Assembly: GCA_903830285.1 (NCBI GenBank)
Contig: CAIKTE010000331.1
Location: 1-32,314, forward strand
Origin: an uncultured Chitinophagaceae bacterium
GTDB taxonomy: Bacteria; Bacteroidota; Bacteroidia; Chitinophagales; Chitinophagaceae
Direction: 5' to 3'
DNA: 32,314 bases
In this document: positions 9,134 to 17,982 of the stretch, piece by piece
Layout: the number at the start of each line of letters is the position of its first letter
Numbering within the stretch: position 1 is the stretch's first letter
Made by a program: the position numbers and the translations under genes
Notes under the pieces: model-generated
Told to the model about the DNA's origin: nothing
The model's input: the letters and a program-made list of their open reading frames with translations, nothing else
The model's database searches: none

Positions 9134-9958
9134 CTACTTATTGCTATTTACTGCTTCTACTGCTCTTTTTACACTGCGATGTTTTAATAAAAGTTCTTTC
9201 GCTTTTTCGTAATCGCGTAAATTAAGTTTATCCATTACCATCTTAACACCACGGTCAACCAACTTGATATTGGAGAGTTGCATGTTGACCATTTTATTAT
9301 CTTCAACTCTTCCCAATTGGATCATCACGGCTGTTGAGATCATGTTCAACACCAATTTTTGTGCAGTGCCGCTTTTCATTCTGGTGCTACCAGTAACAAA
9401 CTCCGGCCCTACCACCACTTCTACCGGATAATCTGCAGCAGCACTAACAGGAGAGTTTGGATTGCAAGAAATACTGCCTGTTACAATATTATGTTTGCTG
9501 CATTCTTCTAATGCACTAATAACATAAGGCGTGGTGCCGCTTGCAGCCAAACCAAGCACAACATCTTTGTCATTGACATCATATTTTTTCAGGTCATTCC
9601 ATCCCTGTTCATTACTATCCTCCGCAAATTCTACTGCATGCGTTATTGCTTTATCGCCACCCGCAATTATTCCGATGACCAAACCATAGGGAACACCATA
9701 AGTAGGCGGACATTCACTTGCATCAACAATTCCAAGCCTTCCACTGGTGCCTGCACCAATATAAAATAATCTTCCGCCGGCTAACATTTTATCTCCGATA
9801 ACAGAGGCTAATTTTTCTATTTGAGGAAGTGATCTTTCAACAGCCAGAGGAACTGTTTTATCCTCTTGATTGATATTACTTAGAATTTCTTCCACCGACA
9901 TTTTTTCTAAATGAGTATAGTGGGAAGGTTGTTCTGTAATTTTTATAAACTTTTTCAT
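9134..9958 (-). CDS. murQ: N-acetylmuramic acid 6-phosphate etherase
   Basis: MurQ cleaves the lactyl ether of N-acetylmuramate 6-phosphate, giving N-acetylglucosamine 6-phosphate and D-lactate in cytoplasmic cell-wall recycling. The 274 residues hold one SIS domain with the family signature GAGTSGRLGIVDASECPPTY (from about residue 68). It contains E82, matching the catalytic Glu83 of the E. coli enzyme; E113 in AVEFAED matches the second catalytic Glu. The segment GPEFVTGSTRMKSGTAQKLV is also typical. It is slightly shorter than the E. coli protein, mainly at the C terminus. It lies downstream of the SusC-SusD operon but behind a strong terminator, so it probably has its own promoter. No murein kinase or MurP transporter gene is adjacent. 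Confidence 0.95.
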   Translation of the reverse strand: MKKFIKITEQPSHYTHLEKMSVEEILSNINQEDKTVPLAVERSLPQIEKLASVIGDKMLAGGRLFYIGAGTSGRLGIVDASECPPTYGVPYGLVIGIIAGGDKAITHAVEFAEDSNEQGWNDLKKYDVNDKDVVLGLAASGTTPYVISALEECSKHNIVTGSISCNPNSPVSAAADYPVEVVVGPEFVTGSTRMKSGTAQKLVLNMISTAVMIQLGRVEDNKMVNMQLSNIKLVDRGVKMVMDKLNLRDYEKAKELLLKHRSVKRAVEAVNSNK

Positions 9959-10142
9959 ACTATATTTTAGATTGACACTTAACTTAACTTATCCATCCAC
10001 TGGATTTTAAAACCCTTGCCGAGTTCTAACTTGTAAGTATCACAGAACTTAATTTTTTGCTTTAAGATCAATGCAGCAAATACATGTTGAGAGCTGCATT
10101 ATTTTGAATTAAAATTGAAAAAACTTTTTGAGGATGGATATT

Positions 10143-10182
10143 TATAAAAAATACGGGTAAATTTTTACCCGTATTTTTTATA
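10143..10182. terminator. Strong bidirectional terminator hairpin
   Basis: A perfect 18-bp inverted repeat (arms 10143-10160 and 10165-10182, core TACGGGTAA / TTACCCGTA, 4-base loop) carries A6 and T6 tracts inside its outer stem. It lies about 95 bases after the susD stop and 185 bases before murQ, and should end the SusC-SusD transcript. Confidence 0.8.
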
Positions 10183-10277
10183 TGCTGATAAAATAAATGC
10201 TGTATTCTTTCCATCCCTATTGATAAGGATGAAAGTCTAATTCGCTTGACTTTATCCGTAAATAAATTACCATATTC

Positions 10278-12266
10278 CTATTTTAGATAAGTAATATATT
10301 CAGCATCAGTTGCACAATCCCACCATACTGGCATTCCCCAAATATTAGGATCAGCAGCATGTGGATTTAAAGCAAGTGTATTTATTGAGTTGTAATTTAT
10401 TTCGTAAGTAGGTGGTAGTGCATATCGGCGAATCCAATATTTGACGTCTGTTGGGGAACCACCTGTCAACTGAGCCGTGCCTGTAAATAATGGGCCTCTC
10501 TGATAACCGGGGTAAACAACACCAAAACTACCTATATTACCTGCACTGAAATTAAATCGGCGCATATCGTTCCAATTCTCAAGGCTGATACCCATTGCAA
10601 TATATTTTTGAAGCATGATGTCTGACATTGTCAAAGCACCTTGGGATACTGCACTACTCACCAGATAATTATTGATGGCTGTTTGATCCATCGGAGCCAT
10701 ATCAGGATTGGTAGCAGTATACCCGCCAGCTTTCCATTGTGTTAGCTTAGCCTGCATCATATCCATATGTGCCTGTATACCCGCTTTGTATGCAGTATAT
10801 GCATTACCCATATCCCCTTTCCTCAAATAAACTTCCGCCTTAATAAAGCACATTTCGTGGTAAGTCAGAATTTCCTGGTCAGAAATAGGACGGATCTGGT
10901 ATGAACCTGTAGAAGCAACCACACCGGCAGTAAATGCGGTAACGTTGGGATAATAGCTAACATCTGTTTGCCCCTGGGCAGGTATACCCGATGTAGCGAT
11001 AGCGCTGCTGCGTGTAGTTACATAAACAGTATCACCGGCATATAGGTAATTGGTACTATTGATATATAAAGACCCAACCGGATAAGTTACTGTTACAACA
11101 GTTCCACTAACTGAATAAGTCTTGCCTGAAGCTGTCACTGCAGCAATAAAATTTGCAAGGGCAGTTGGATCAGCAATGGTATATTTTAAATTTGTAGTAG
11201 CAGTGGCGTAAGCTATATTTTGAATAGAAAGTGGACCACCTTGTACCAATCTTGTTGACGGACCATAACAATCAACACCTATTGAACGATTCCAGGTATA
11301 AGACTGCACCGTACCGTTGGAATTAAGTTTTATATTAGACATGGCAGCAGGCACGATCTTCGTCATTCTGGGATCTATTACTCCTGAACCACGCATATTT
11401 GTCAAAAGGTTATAATGGTATTGAGAAATTCGGATGGTACTACCATAACCCGCATAGTCAAAGTTTCCGTTTGTAACAACAGGATCTCCAATTAAATAAT
11501 CCGTCACTGTGCTGTTATTATAACCTGGCCCTGCTACATTGTCGGCAATGGTTTGAGGACCTTTGGACAAACAGTATATAATAGAATCTGCATTAAACAG
11601 ATCTGCTTTTTTAGACAGTTTAAGCATATAGCGGGCTTTTAATCCCCAGCACATTTTTATCCACTTGTTTACATCTCCGCCATTCCACAGATCTCCTGTA
11701 GCAAGTGAGGGCACTCCGGTAGCTTGTGTTTTACTGAACAGGCTGATCGCTTCATTCAATTTGTACATACATCCGTTATAAATGGTTTTACCGCTATCAG
11801 GCTTAGGGCTTGGATTCCCGGTTCCTGCCTGTGTGTAAGGCATTTCTCCATACAAGTCAAGCATTTCCATATAACCCAATGCATGGAAAACATCGGCAGC
11901 AGCCATATAATGATAGGCGCCCTGTTTCTGTGCGGAATTATACAGATCAACCAGATTGGAAGATACTTCCACAAACCAGGTTTGATAAGAAGTTGTTGAA
12001 TTACCATTAGTACATGCCCATGTGGTACTGAACGTATTAGGATTAGCAGAGTTAGTATAATAAACTCCCGCTATACATGCAGTACGATAATTGGTAACTC
12101 CTGCCGTGTATTGATAAAAGTGTTGGATCCAGGGCAGGCGATTTTGGATCAATACGCTTGTATTGTTTGGATTATCAGGGTCCGTATTAACATCCAAAAA
12201 CTTTTTACAGGAAGCCGAACCCACTAAGAGTATGCAACCCAAGATGATATATTTAAAATTTTTCAT
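10278..12266 (-). CDS. SusD/RagB-family outer-membrane lipoprotein (SusD-like type 2), enlarged
   Basis: This is the surface nutrient-binding lipoprotein that caps the SusC channel encoded just upstream. The signal peptide ends in a lipobox GSASC (Cys20), followed by KKFLDVNTDPDNPN, which is typical of the SusD_2 branch. TPR-like helices follow (for example YHYMAAADVFHALGYMEMLD and the conserved DLYGEMPYTQA), then the family's late motifs YHEMCFIKAEVYLRKGD and ISLENWNDMRRF, and an Ala-Leu-Pro-Pro near the end. At 662 residues it is well above the usual ~480-530. The excess appears to sit at about 345-455, a beta- and Thr/Ser-rich segment lying between DPRM (298-301) and the late helices. The substrate is unknown. 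Confidence 0.9.
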   Translation of the reverse strand: MKNFKYIILGCILLVGSASCKKFLDVNTDPDNPNNTSVLIQNRLPWIQHFYQYTAGVTNYRTACIAGVYYTNSANPNTFSTTWACTNGNSTTSYQTWFVEVSSNLVDLYNSAQKQGAYHYMAAADVFHALGYMEMLDLYGEMPYTQAGTGNPSPKPDSGKTIYNGCMYKLNEAISLFSKTQATGVPSLATGDLWNGGDVNKWIKMCWGLKARYMLKLSKKADLFNADSIIYCLSKGPQTIADNVAGPGYNNSTVTDYLIGDPVVTNGNFDYAGYGSTIRISQYHYNLLTNMRGSGVIDPRMTKIVPAAMSNIKLNSNGTVQSYTWNRSIGVDCYGPSTRLVQGGPLSIQNIAYATATTNLKYTIADPTALANFIAAVTASGKTYSVSGTVVTVTYPVGSLYINSTNYLYAGDTVYVTTRSSAIATSGIPAQGQTDVSYYPNVTAFTAGVVASTGSYQIRPISDQEILTYHEMCFIKAEVYLRKGDMGNAYTAYKAGIQAHMDMMQAKLTQWKAGGYTATNPDMAPMDQTAINNYLVSSAVSQGALTMSDIMLQKYIAMGISLENWNDMRRFNFSAGNIGSFGVVYPGYQRGPLFTGTAQLTGGSPTDVKYWIRRYALPPTYEINYNSINTLALNPHAADPNIWGMPVWWDCATDAEYITYLK

Positions 12267-12286
12267 AATTTATTATTTTTCATTAA

Positions 12287-15200
12287 TTAAAGTGTAATGT
12301 TTACCCCGAATGTGAAAGTTGCCACTGCGGGTACTCCCAAATAATCAATACCTGTTGATCCCGAACCTCCTGTTCCCCCTGCTGCGCTTACTTCAGGATC
12401 CATTCCTTTGTAATTTGTAAAGGTTAACAAGTTCGTGCCAACAACTGTTGCTGAAATAGCTTTAATGATCTTTTGATTCTTTAATAAACTCGTAAAGTCA
12501 TAATTTAATGATAAAGAACGGAGTTTCACCCAATTTACTGAAGTAATAAAACTATAAGAATTGGCTGCATAGTTTTGCCAATACTGTTGAATCATATATG
12601 AGCCCGCATACGTTGTTGAGCCAATGGTATAATTCTGACCGGCAGTATAAGTTTGAGAAAAATCGGCGCCTGTAACACTGTTTACCCCTGTTACTGTTAC
12701 AGATTGTCGATCATTCAGCGCGGTTTGTTTACTTAAACCGTTTGCAACCATTGCATACTCTGTACCGTTATATACATCTCCTCCTTTACGAATATCGAGA
12801 AGGAATGATAAGCTCAATTTTTTGTATCTGAAAGTATTACTGAACCCGCCTATGAAATCAGGTTCACGATTACCTACAACCGGGTTGGTGGTATTCAATT
12901 TATAAAATCCTGTTGTGGGATCTACCTGATTGCGCCCGTTGGGTATTTCAACTCCTTTTGCGTCAACTTCATGTAAATAAGGCTGACCGGTCATTCCTAA
13001 GAAATAACCACCGTTTGGAATAGATGCCGCTTTTATTGTTCCAAATTGAGCATCTGTGGGGTAAAAATAAGCTACACCAGGAATGAAAGCTCCCAATCTG
13101 CCTTTATTATAGGAGAAATTCAACATTGCATCCCATGTAAAATCCTTTTGTACTATTGGCTTACCGGTAACTGATATTTCCATCCCCGAGTTAATTACAG
13201 AACCTGAATTGAGGGTACTGAAAATAAACCCGCCGGATTGAGCTAAACGCGGTTGTCCGATTTGATTTTGTGTTTCACTGTGATAGTAAGTATAATCCAA
13301 GCCAATACGACCATTCAAAAATCTAAACTCACCTCCTACTTCCCATGAATCCTGAATTTCAGGTATCAAAAAAGGATTACCAGCAGAGTATTGATTACCA
13401 ATTCCTGTATAAGAACCGATGCTGATCGGAGGATTTACATAAGTATTGGTAGCATAGGCATTGGCGTCTTTACCAACTCTCGCCCAACTGGCCCTAAGCT
13501 TTCCGAAAGAAAGAATCGAATTTCTGGGAAGCAATTCCGAAAAAACAAAAGAACCGCTTACAGAAGGATAAAAATAAGAGTTGTTTTCTATGGGCAATGT
13601 AGAAGACCAGTCATTACGTCCTGTTACAGTAAGATAGGCTATATTTTTATAGGATACGCCGGCCTCACCATAACCTCCAACCAATCTCTTATTTGTTGTG
13701 CCGTCAGTAAAAAATTTATTGGTTGTTGCCATATTATTAAAGCTGATGGTACCGGCTGTAATAAAGTTATATCCCCAATGATTTTGACTGGCTATTTGTG
13801 TATTTTCAGAAGTAGTTCCCAGCATCAGGTGTGTATCAAAATCACCAAATTTTTTATGGAAATTGCTCATGAAGGTTGTTGTAATATAAGTATAGTTGAG
13901 CATGTCTTTGCTCAAACGTCCGTTTTGATACAATGGAGCAACGGCAGAACCCGGGGCGATATAAGTATAGTCATTAGTGCTGTACTGGTCATAACCCACA
14001 CGTCCTGTAATATCCCACCAGTCTGCAATTTTATAATTTCCGTTAATACCGCCTGTAAAACGATTGGTTTGAGATGTTAAATTATCTTTATTGATGATCC
14101 AGTAAGGGTTATCAATATCGCTTTCCAAAGGAAGACTTCCGGCAAAGATCCGGTGTTGCGTACCATCCTGGTTTATATAATTTTTTATATTGAATGCCTG
14201 AGGAAAAGTATACAATGACTGCATACTACCAACTCCGCTTCCGTATAATCCGGCAGTAGTTAAAGTTCTGGTAGTATTGGCAATGGAATAGGCCACATTT
14301 GCATTCAGTGTTAAACGCCCGTACTTTTGTTCGCCGTTAAAACGAACGGTTGTTTTATCATAGTTTGTGTTGGGAACAATACCTGTTTGATTAAAGTTAG
14401 ACCCTGATAAAAAGAAAGAGCCATTCTTTGAACCACCCGATACGTTTACGTTATTATCATAAACAATACCATTTTGAAAGAAACTACCGATATTATTATA
14501 TAGCGTATCTGCTGCTGTAAATTTTGGTCCCCAAGAGTTATACGAAGTGCTGTTTAAAACGCCGTTGCTGGAAAGTGAACCATTTCCATATTGTGTTTGT
14601 ACTTCTGGCAACTTATTAGCCCAGGAAGTACTTATTTTGCTGGTAAAATTCACCTTTACAACACCTTCCGCTCCTTTCTTAGTTGTAATAATGACAACAC
14701 CATCAGCAGCACGTGATCCATACAATGCAGCTGCTGCAGCTCCTTTCAGAACCGACAAGTTTTCTACATCTTCCGGATTGATATCCATGATACGATTACT
14801 GTATGTGGTGTTACTGCGTGATAAACCATCTGTACCCGTATTACCGGTAACAGTAGTTGAATTATCATATATAATACCATCGATCACAAATAAAGGTTGA
14901 TTTTGTCTGCTATCCGATGTAGAATTACCACCACGAATGGTGATAGATGCTCCGGCACCTGCTGAACCGCTAAACTGTGTAACGTTTACACCGGGAACCT
15001 TACCTGCCAAAGAATTAACGACATTGGTATTTTTATTTTTCATCAATTCCTGAGCACTTAATTCAGAAACGGAATATCCCAATGCCTTTCTTTCCTTTTT
15101 AATGCCCATTGCAGTTACCACCACATCCCCAAGTTGGGTTGATATGGTTTTAAGTGTGATATCCAATGAACCTGACTTATCTATTAAAACTTGCTGAGGT

Positions 15201-15445
15201 TCATACCCTACATAAGTGATAGCCAATTTTTGTCCTTGGGCAGCTTTAATGGTAAATAAGCCCTTTTCATTAGTTTGTGTAATGATGCTGGTACCCACAA
15301 CTTTAACTGTAACACCTGCTAATGGTGTTATCTTGTCAATGTCTTTAACCGTACCTGTAACGGTTTGGCTTTGCCCGCGAGCCGGCAAAGAAAATATGAA
15401 AAGTAGTAAACTGACCACTTTCATAATCGAAACAATTTTTCTCAT
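12287..15445 (-). CDS. SusC/RagA-family TonB-linked outer-membrane channel
   Basis: This 1052-residue TonB-dependent transporter imports the ligand bound by the SusD partner. In order it has a signal peptide (to about 24, ending ARGQ), a carboxypeptidase-regulatory-like domain (about 28-100), the linker LGDVVVTAMGIKKERKALGY, a plug domain (about 125-255) and a 22-strand barrel. The plug contains SLAGKVPGVNV, ITIRGGNS, PLFVIDG, VLKGAAAAALYGS and DGVVIITTKKG. The protein ends FTFGVNITL. The SusD gene follows after 20 bases, so the two form one operon. No ECF sigma/anti-sigma pair, hybrid sensor or glycosidase is attached, so regulation and substrate cannot be inferred. The leader of about 150 bases upstream is AT-rich, with no clear TAnnTTTG element. 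Confidence 0.93.
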   Translation of the reverse strand: MRKIVSIMKVVSLLLFIFSLPARGQSQTVTGTVKDIDKITPLAGVTVKVVGTSIITQTNEKGLFTIKAAQGQKLAITYVGYEPQQVLIDKSGSLDITLKTISTQLGDVVVTAMGIKKERKALGYSVSELSAQELMKNKNTNVVNSLAGKVPGVNVTQFSGSAGAGASITIRGGNSTSDSRQNQPLFVIDGIIYDNSTTVTGNTGTDGLSRSNTTYSNRIMDINPEDVENLSVLKGAAAAALYGSRAADGVVIITTKKGAEGVVKVNFTSKISTSWANKLPEVQTQYGNGSLSSNGVLNSTSYNSWGPKFTAADTLYNNIGSFFQNGIVYDNNVNVSGGSKNGSFFLSGSNFNQTGIVPNTNYDKTTVRFNGEQKYGRLTLNANVAYSIANTTRTLTTAGLYGSGVGSMQSLYTFPQAFNIKNYINQDGTQHRIFAGSLPLESDIDNPYWIINKDNLTSQTNRFTGGINGNYKIADWWDITGRVGYDQYSTNDYTYIAPGSAVAPLYQNGRLSKDMLNYTYITTTFMSNFHKKFGDFDTHLMLGTTSENTQIASQNHWGYNFITAGTISFNNMATTNKFFTDGTTNKRLVGGYGEAGVSYKNIAYLTVTGRNDWSSTLPIENNSYFYPSVSGSFVFSELLPRNSILSFGKLRASWARVGKDANAYATNTYVNPPISIGSYTGIGNQYSAGNPFLIPEIQDSWEVGGEFRFLNGRIGLDYTYYHSETQNQIGQPRLAQSGGFIFSTLNSGSVINSGMEISVTGKPIVQKDFTWDAMLNFSYNKGRLGAFIPGVAYFYPTDAQFGTIKAASIPNGGYFLGMTGQPYLHEVDAKGVEIPNGRNQVDPTTGFYKLNTTNPVVGNREPDFIGGFSNTFRYKKLSLSFLLDIRKGGDVYNGTEYAMVANGLSKQTALNDRQSVTVTGVNSVTGADFSQTYTAGQNYTIGSTTYAGSYMIQQYWQNYAANSYSFITSVNWVKLRSLSLNYDFTSLLKNQKIIKAISATVVGTNLLTFTNYKGMDPEVSAAGGTGGSGSTGIDYLGVPAVATFTFGVNITL

Positions 15446-15670
15446 AACAGATTTTGTTTTGGGTAATTAATCAATGAGTTTAAACAATACATAATATCCG
15501 CAAAAAACAGCAAAATGAATCTTAATACAATTAAATGCCGAAGATTAATGCATTGTTAATTTAATATCACATATTACGCAATTATTTCAGTACTTATTGC
15601 ATTTATTATAAAAATAAATATAGATGCAAAAAAACGCAGCGAATTAAAAAAAATATTGTCTTACTTGAAT

Positions 15671-15932
15671 TCGATCCAAACCCAGCTTTTCCAATAATTG
15701 CTGTTTTCAGAATAAGCTTTTCGCCTTCGATGCTGTTCCTTTCTAACGAAAAGTAAATAAAGCAACCTTGCCCCGGTTGGGTGTTTTCACAAACCGGTTT
15801 AATATATACAAGCTTTACAAAAATCAATATAGATATTATGATAAAAATTATAACAGAAACTTTGTTGATGAAAAACACCAACAAAGGCGCAAGACGAACC
15901 AAACCCAGCCTTTCCAATAAATGCTGTTTCAG
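15671..15932 (+). repeat. Pair of ~40-bp direct repeats (15671-15710 and 15893-15932)
   Basis: Both copies share CCAAACCCAGC, then TTTCCAATAA and TGCTGTTT, with a few differences. They are 222 bases apart and bracket the first ~150-bp repeat upstream of the metallophosphoesterase stop. The open frames that cover this stretch are repeat-derived and not convincing genes. The rest of the gap from 15446 holds the SusC leader and no other gene. Confidence 0.65.
15732..15887 (+). repeat. Long interspersed repeat copy 1, with GGTG-TTTT-CACC hairpin
   Basis: This is about 150 bases matching 16826-16993. It starts with TCCTTTCTAA, contains the hairpin CCGGTTGGGTG-TTTT-CACAAACCGG (15773-15797), then CTTTACAAAAATCAATATAG and ACAGAAACT. 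It ends with a second palindrome of the same family (15861-15887, GTTGATG / CACCAAC). Confidence 0.75.
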
Positions 15933-15994
15933 GGTATGTTATTTGTTCCTGTAATATCGCGAGAATGCTTTCTTTCTTCAATTGGCCTTTAACA

Positions 15995-16762
15995 CTAAAT
16001 AGCTTTCTTATAAAGCTCATCTACCATATCCGACTGCCAGTATTCCTTTGTTTCGACATCCATAATGGTTAACCTTCCGGCATGACCTGATCCCGTATCC
16101 ATATTAAAAATATTGACAGCCTGCATCGGCTGATCTGTTTGCCAATTGGTAGTAGGTGTATGTCCGATATATATATCATTGAAATGGTCGTGCATGTAAA
16201 AAAGTTCCGGCGCTGATTCATTGAGAGCAGCGTTCTGGTATTGCAGTGCATCCTTCCAGAACCCACGATCCCATAAATAATTTTGCGCCGGTTGCCCATG
16301 AAAAGCAATCCACCTGTTAAAGCCGGCATGCACGAAACAATTATTCAACTCATCGATATGATATAACTTTTGTGCTTTAAAGAAGTTTTGGTGATGAAGA
16401 GGGATGTCATCAGGATTCAGAGATGTCTTAAGCACAGCATTGTCTGTTGTACATATCTTTATTTCCCGGTCTAACCGTTTTGCATAAGAATGGATCGTGC
16501 CTTTTCCCCCATGAGCCCATTCTCTCGGATGCTTTCCATTTTCAATGAAATCCAGCAGCCATTCATCATGATTCCCTCTTATTGAAATAAACCGATCGAT
16601 AGTAAGAAGTTCTTCTACACATTCATATACCTCATCAAGACCATCCGGTATATCCCCGATCTGTATCAGTGTATCTGAAGAAGGATCAAAATTGCAGCGT
16701 TCCAGGCATTGCATCAATCCCTTATACGCACCATGTATATCACCCATGACCAATGTTCGCAT
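15995..16762 (-). CDS. Calcineurin-like metallophosphoesterase (PPP-type)
   Basis: The protein has about 255 residues from the ATG at 16762. It resembles serine/threonine-type or symmetric diadenosine-tetraphosphate phosphatases, which use a two-metal centre to cleave phosphoesters. The metal-binding motifs are GDIHG (7-11), GDIPDG (36-41, in place of the common GDxVDRG) and GNHDEW (63-68). A His follows in CFVHAG, and IYIGHTPT and NMDTGSGHAGRLTI complete the family pattern. The frame continues upstream to a TTG at 16795. However, a perfect -7 box lies at 16780-16787, so the ATG at 16762 (or 16768) is the likely start. The gene is flanked on both sides by ~150-bp direct repeats. The substrate is unknown. 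Confidence 0.88.
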   Translation of the reverse strand: MRTLVMGDIHGAYKGLMQCLERCNFDPSSDTLIQIGDIPDGLDEVYECVEELLTIDRFISIRGNHDEWLLDFIENGKHPREWAHGGKGTIHSYAKRLDREIKICTTDNAVLKTSLNPDDIPLHHQNFFKAQKLYHIDELNNCFVHAGFNRWIAFHGQPAQNYLWDRGFWKDALQYQNAALNESAPELFYMHDHFNDIYIGHTPTTNWQTDQPMQAVNIFNMDTGSGHAGRLTIMDVETKEYWQSDMVDELYKKAI

Positions 16763-16779
16763 CAGCATAATATTTGATG

Positions 16780-16812
16780 CAAAAATACTAAGCAACTTAT
16801 AAACGATATCAA
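16780..16812 (-). promoter_or_regulatory. Candidate promoter of the metallophosphoesterase gene
   Basis: Read on the minus strand, TATTTTTG (16780-16787) matches the Bacteroidota -7 consensus TAnnTTTG exactly. A TTG lies 22 bases upstream (16810-16812), slightly wider than the usual spacing. Transcription would begin just before the ATGs at 16768 and 16762. Confidence 0.4.
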
Positions 16813-16825
16813 TCGAATTTGTTGC

Positions 16826-16993
16826 TTTTCCTTTCTAAATAAAATTCAATAAAATAACCCTGCCCCGGTTGGGTGCCTGCCTGCCGGCAAAGGCAGGTTT
16901 TCACCAACCGGTTTATCATACAAAAGCTTTACAAAAATCAATATAGAAATTTGGATAAATAGTAGTACAGAAACTATGATGCTAAAAACACCA
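16826..16993 (+). repeat. Long interspersed repeat copy 2, with nested palindrome
   Basis: This is the same repeat as 15732-15887 in the same orientation. The hairpin CCGGTTGGGTG ... TTTTCACCAACCGG carries an extra 22 bases in its loop, CCTGCC...GGCAGG, which are themselves palindromic (about 16875-16897). The shared right part (CTTTACAAAAATCAATATAG, ACAGAAACT, AAAAACACC) follows. Confidence 0.75.
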
Positions 16994-17014
16994 ATTGTGT
17001 CACAAATACGGGTG

Positions 17015-17467
17015 TCAGGCGTTTTTTATTCGGTCAGGATTTCCTTTCCCAACAGTTATTAATGGAAGCAAACTATTTTGCAAATAATATGTCCAACCTT
17101 TCGAACAGGCATCGAAACATTCAAATTCTGGTACCAGACCCAAATGAGTAATAACTAATTTAGTTTTTTCATCTTGCTTTGAAATTTCAAAGATCATTTT
17201 GGTACCGTTCCATTCATTTTGATCTTTCACAAAAGTCAATTTGCTATCTAATGTTAACCAAACTACTTTTTCATTAGGAACAATTTCAATTAGTTTGTGT
17301 TTTGAATAATGAAAATCTCCATGTCGATAACTAAATTCATCATGTAGTTTTTCAGAACTTCCTTCCAAAGTTTCCGACCACCAGCCACGAACATTATTAA
17401 TAGCATTAAAAACTTCGCTTGCTGTTTGATCTACCAAAAAACTAATGTTGAAATTATTATTTTGCAT
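17015..17467 (-). CDS. AHSA1/SRPBCC-family protein
   Basis: This 150-residue cytoplasmic protein has the START/Bet v1-like helix-grip fold of the AHSA1 branch. It opens with the strand ISFLVDQTASEVFNAINNVR, followed by the common WWSE motif, then central strands (KLIEIVPNEKVVWLTLD, GTKMIFEIS, TKLVITHLGLVPEFEC) and a final helix starting GWTYYLQNSLLPLI. Members bind hydrophobic ligands or act in stress responses, and the ligand is unknown. The length is normal for the family. It is a single gene on the minus strand, with no operon partner. Confidence 0.85.
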   Translation of the reverse strand: MQNNNFNISFLVDQTASEVFNAINNVRGWWSETLEGSSEKLHDEFSYRHGDFHYSKHKLIEIVPNEKVVWLTLDSKLTFVKDQNEWNGTKMIFEISKQDEKTKLVITHLGLVPEFECFDACSKGWTYYLQNSLLPLITVGKGNPDRIKNA

Positions 17468-17982
17468 TTTCTTGATGGTTTTCTGCTTATTTATGAAGCT
17501 CAGACTTTCTCTTTATAATGAGTGCTAACGATTAAATAAACATATTAGGAAATCATTTTGTTGCTTAATGCAATTTATAAAAAATCTTGATTTTATCTTC
17601 CAGGCAACTCGATAAAATGTTCCATTCATAAAACACGCAACGATACATTTAAGGAATCAAGGGATTTTATGAAAGAGTAATTCTCAAACAAATGCCGGTA
17701 TTATGATACAAAAATAATTCCCTTGTTTAAAAACTCTTTTATTAGAGGAATAGTAGTTCTCTAAACTCTACTGACAAGTACAATTCTTAATGGTGAAACA
17801 TTAAAAATAAATATTTTATAACTGACAATTATCATTTACTGCATAGCTATTGTGAGTCTAAATTTACGGATCGATTATATCCTGATAATATTATCATTTA
17901 CGGATATATAAAATACCGTTATTAATTCTTTAATCATTTTACAAATTGTCATCAGCTCAAAACTGATGAGTTACCCTTTGTT
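17468..17982. other. Intergenic region upstream of the duplicated secreted protein
   Basis: This is 515 bases of very AT-rich sequence without a credible frame. It holds a weak inverted repeat TTAGAG / CTCTAA near 17742-17764, two copies of TTTACGGAT about 35 bases apart near 17863-17906, and a hairpin TCATCAG / CTGATGA (17949-17955 and 17963-17969). The last is 14 bases before the ATG at 17983 and could be a regulatory site. Confidence 0.4.

Noticed and set aside
13391-14080. 229-residue plus-strand frame inside the SusC gene
   Set aside because: It is antisense to a clear SusC barrel region, and its composition (many Ile, Ser, Cys, Lys) is typical of a shadow frame.
15606-16020. Overlapping minus-strand frames (103 and 73 residues) downstream of the metallophosphoesterase
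   Set aside because: They lie across the direct repeats and their encoded peptides share repeat-derived segments (GKAGFGS). Base content and lack of any conserved pattern argue against genes.
17971-17982. TTACCCTTTG just before the ATG at 17983 as a -7 promoter box
   Set aside because: It has one base too many between TA and TTTG, and it ends only two bases before the start codon, leaving no room for a leader.
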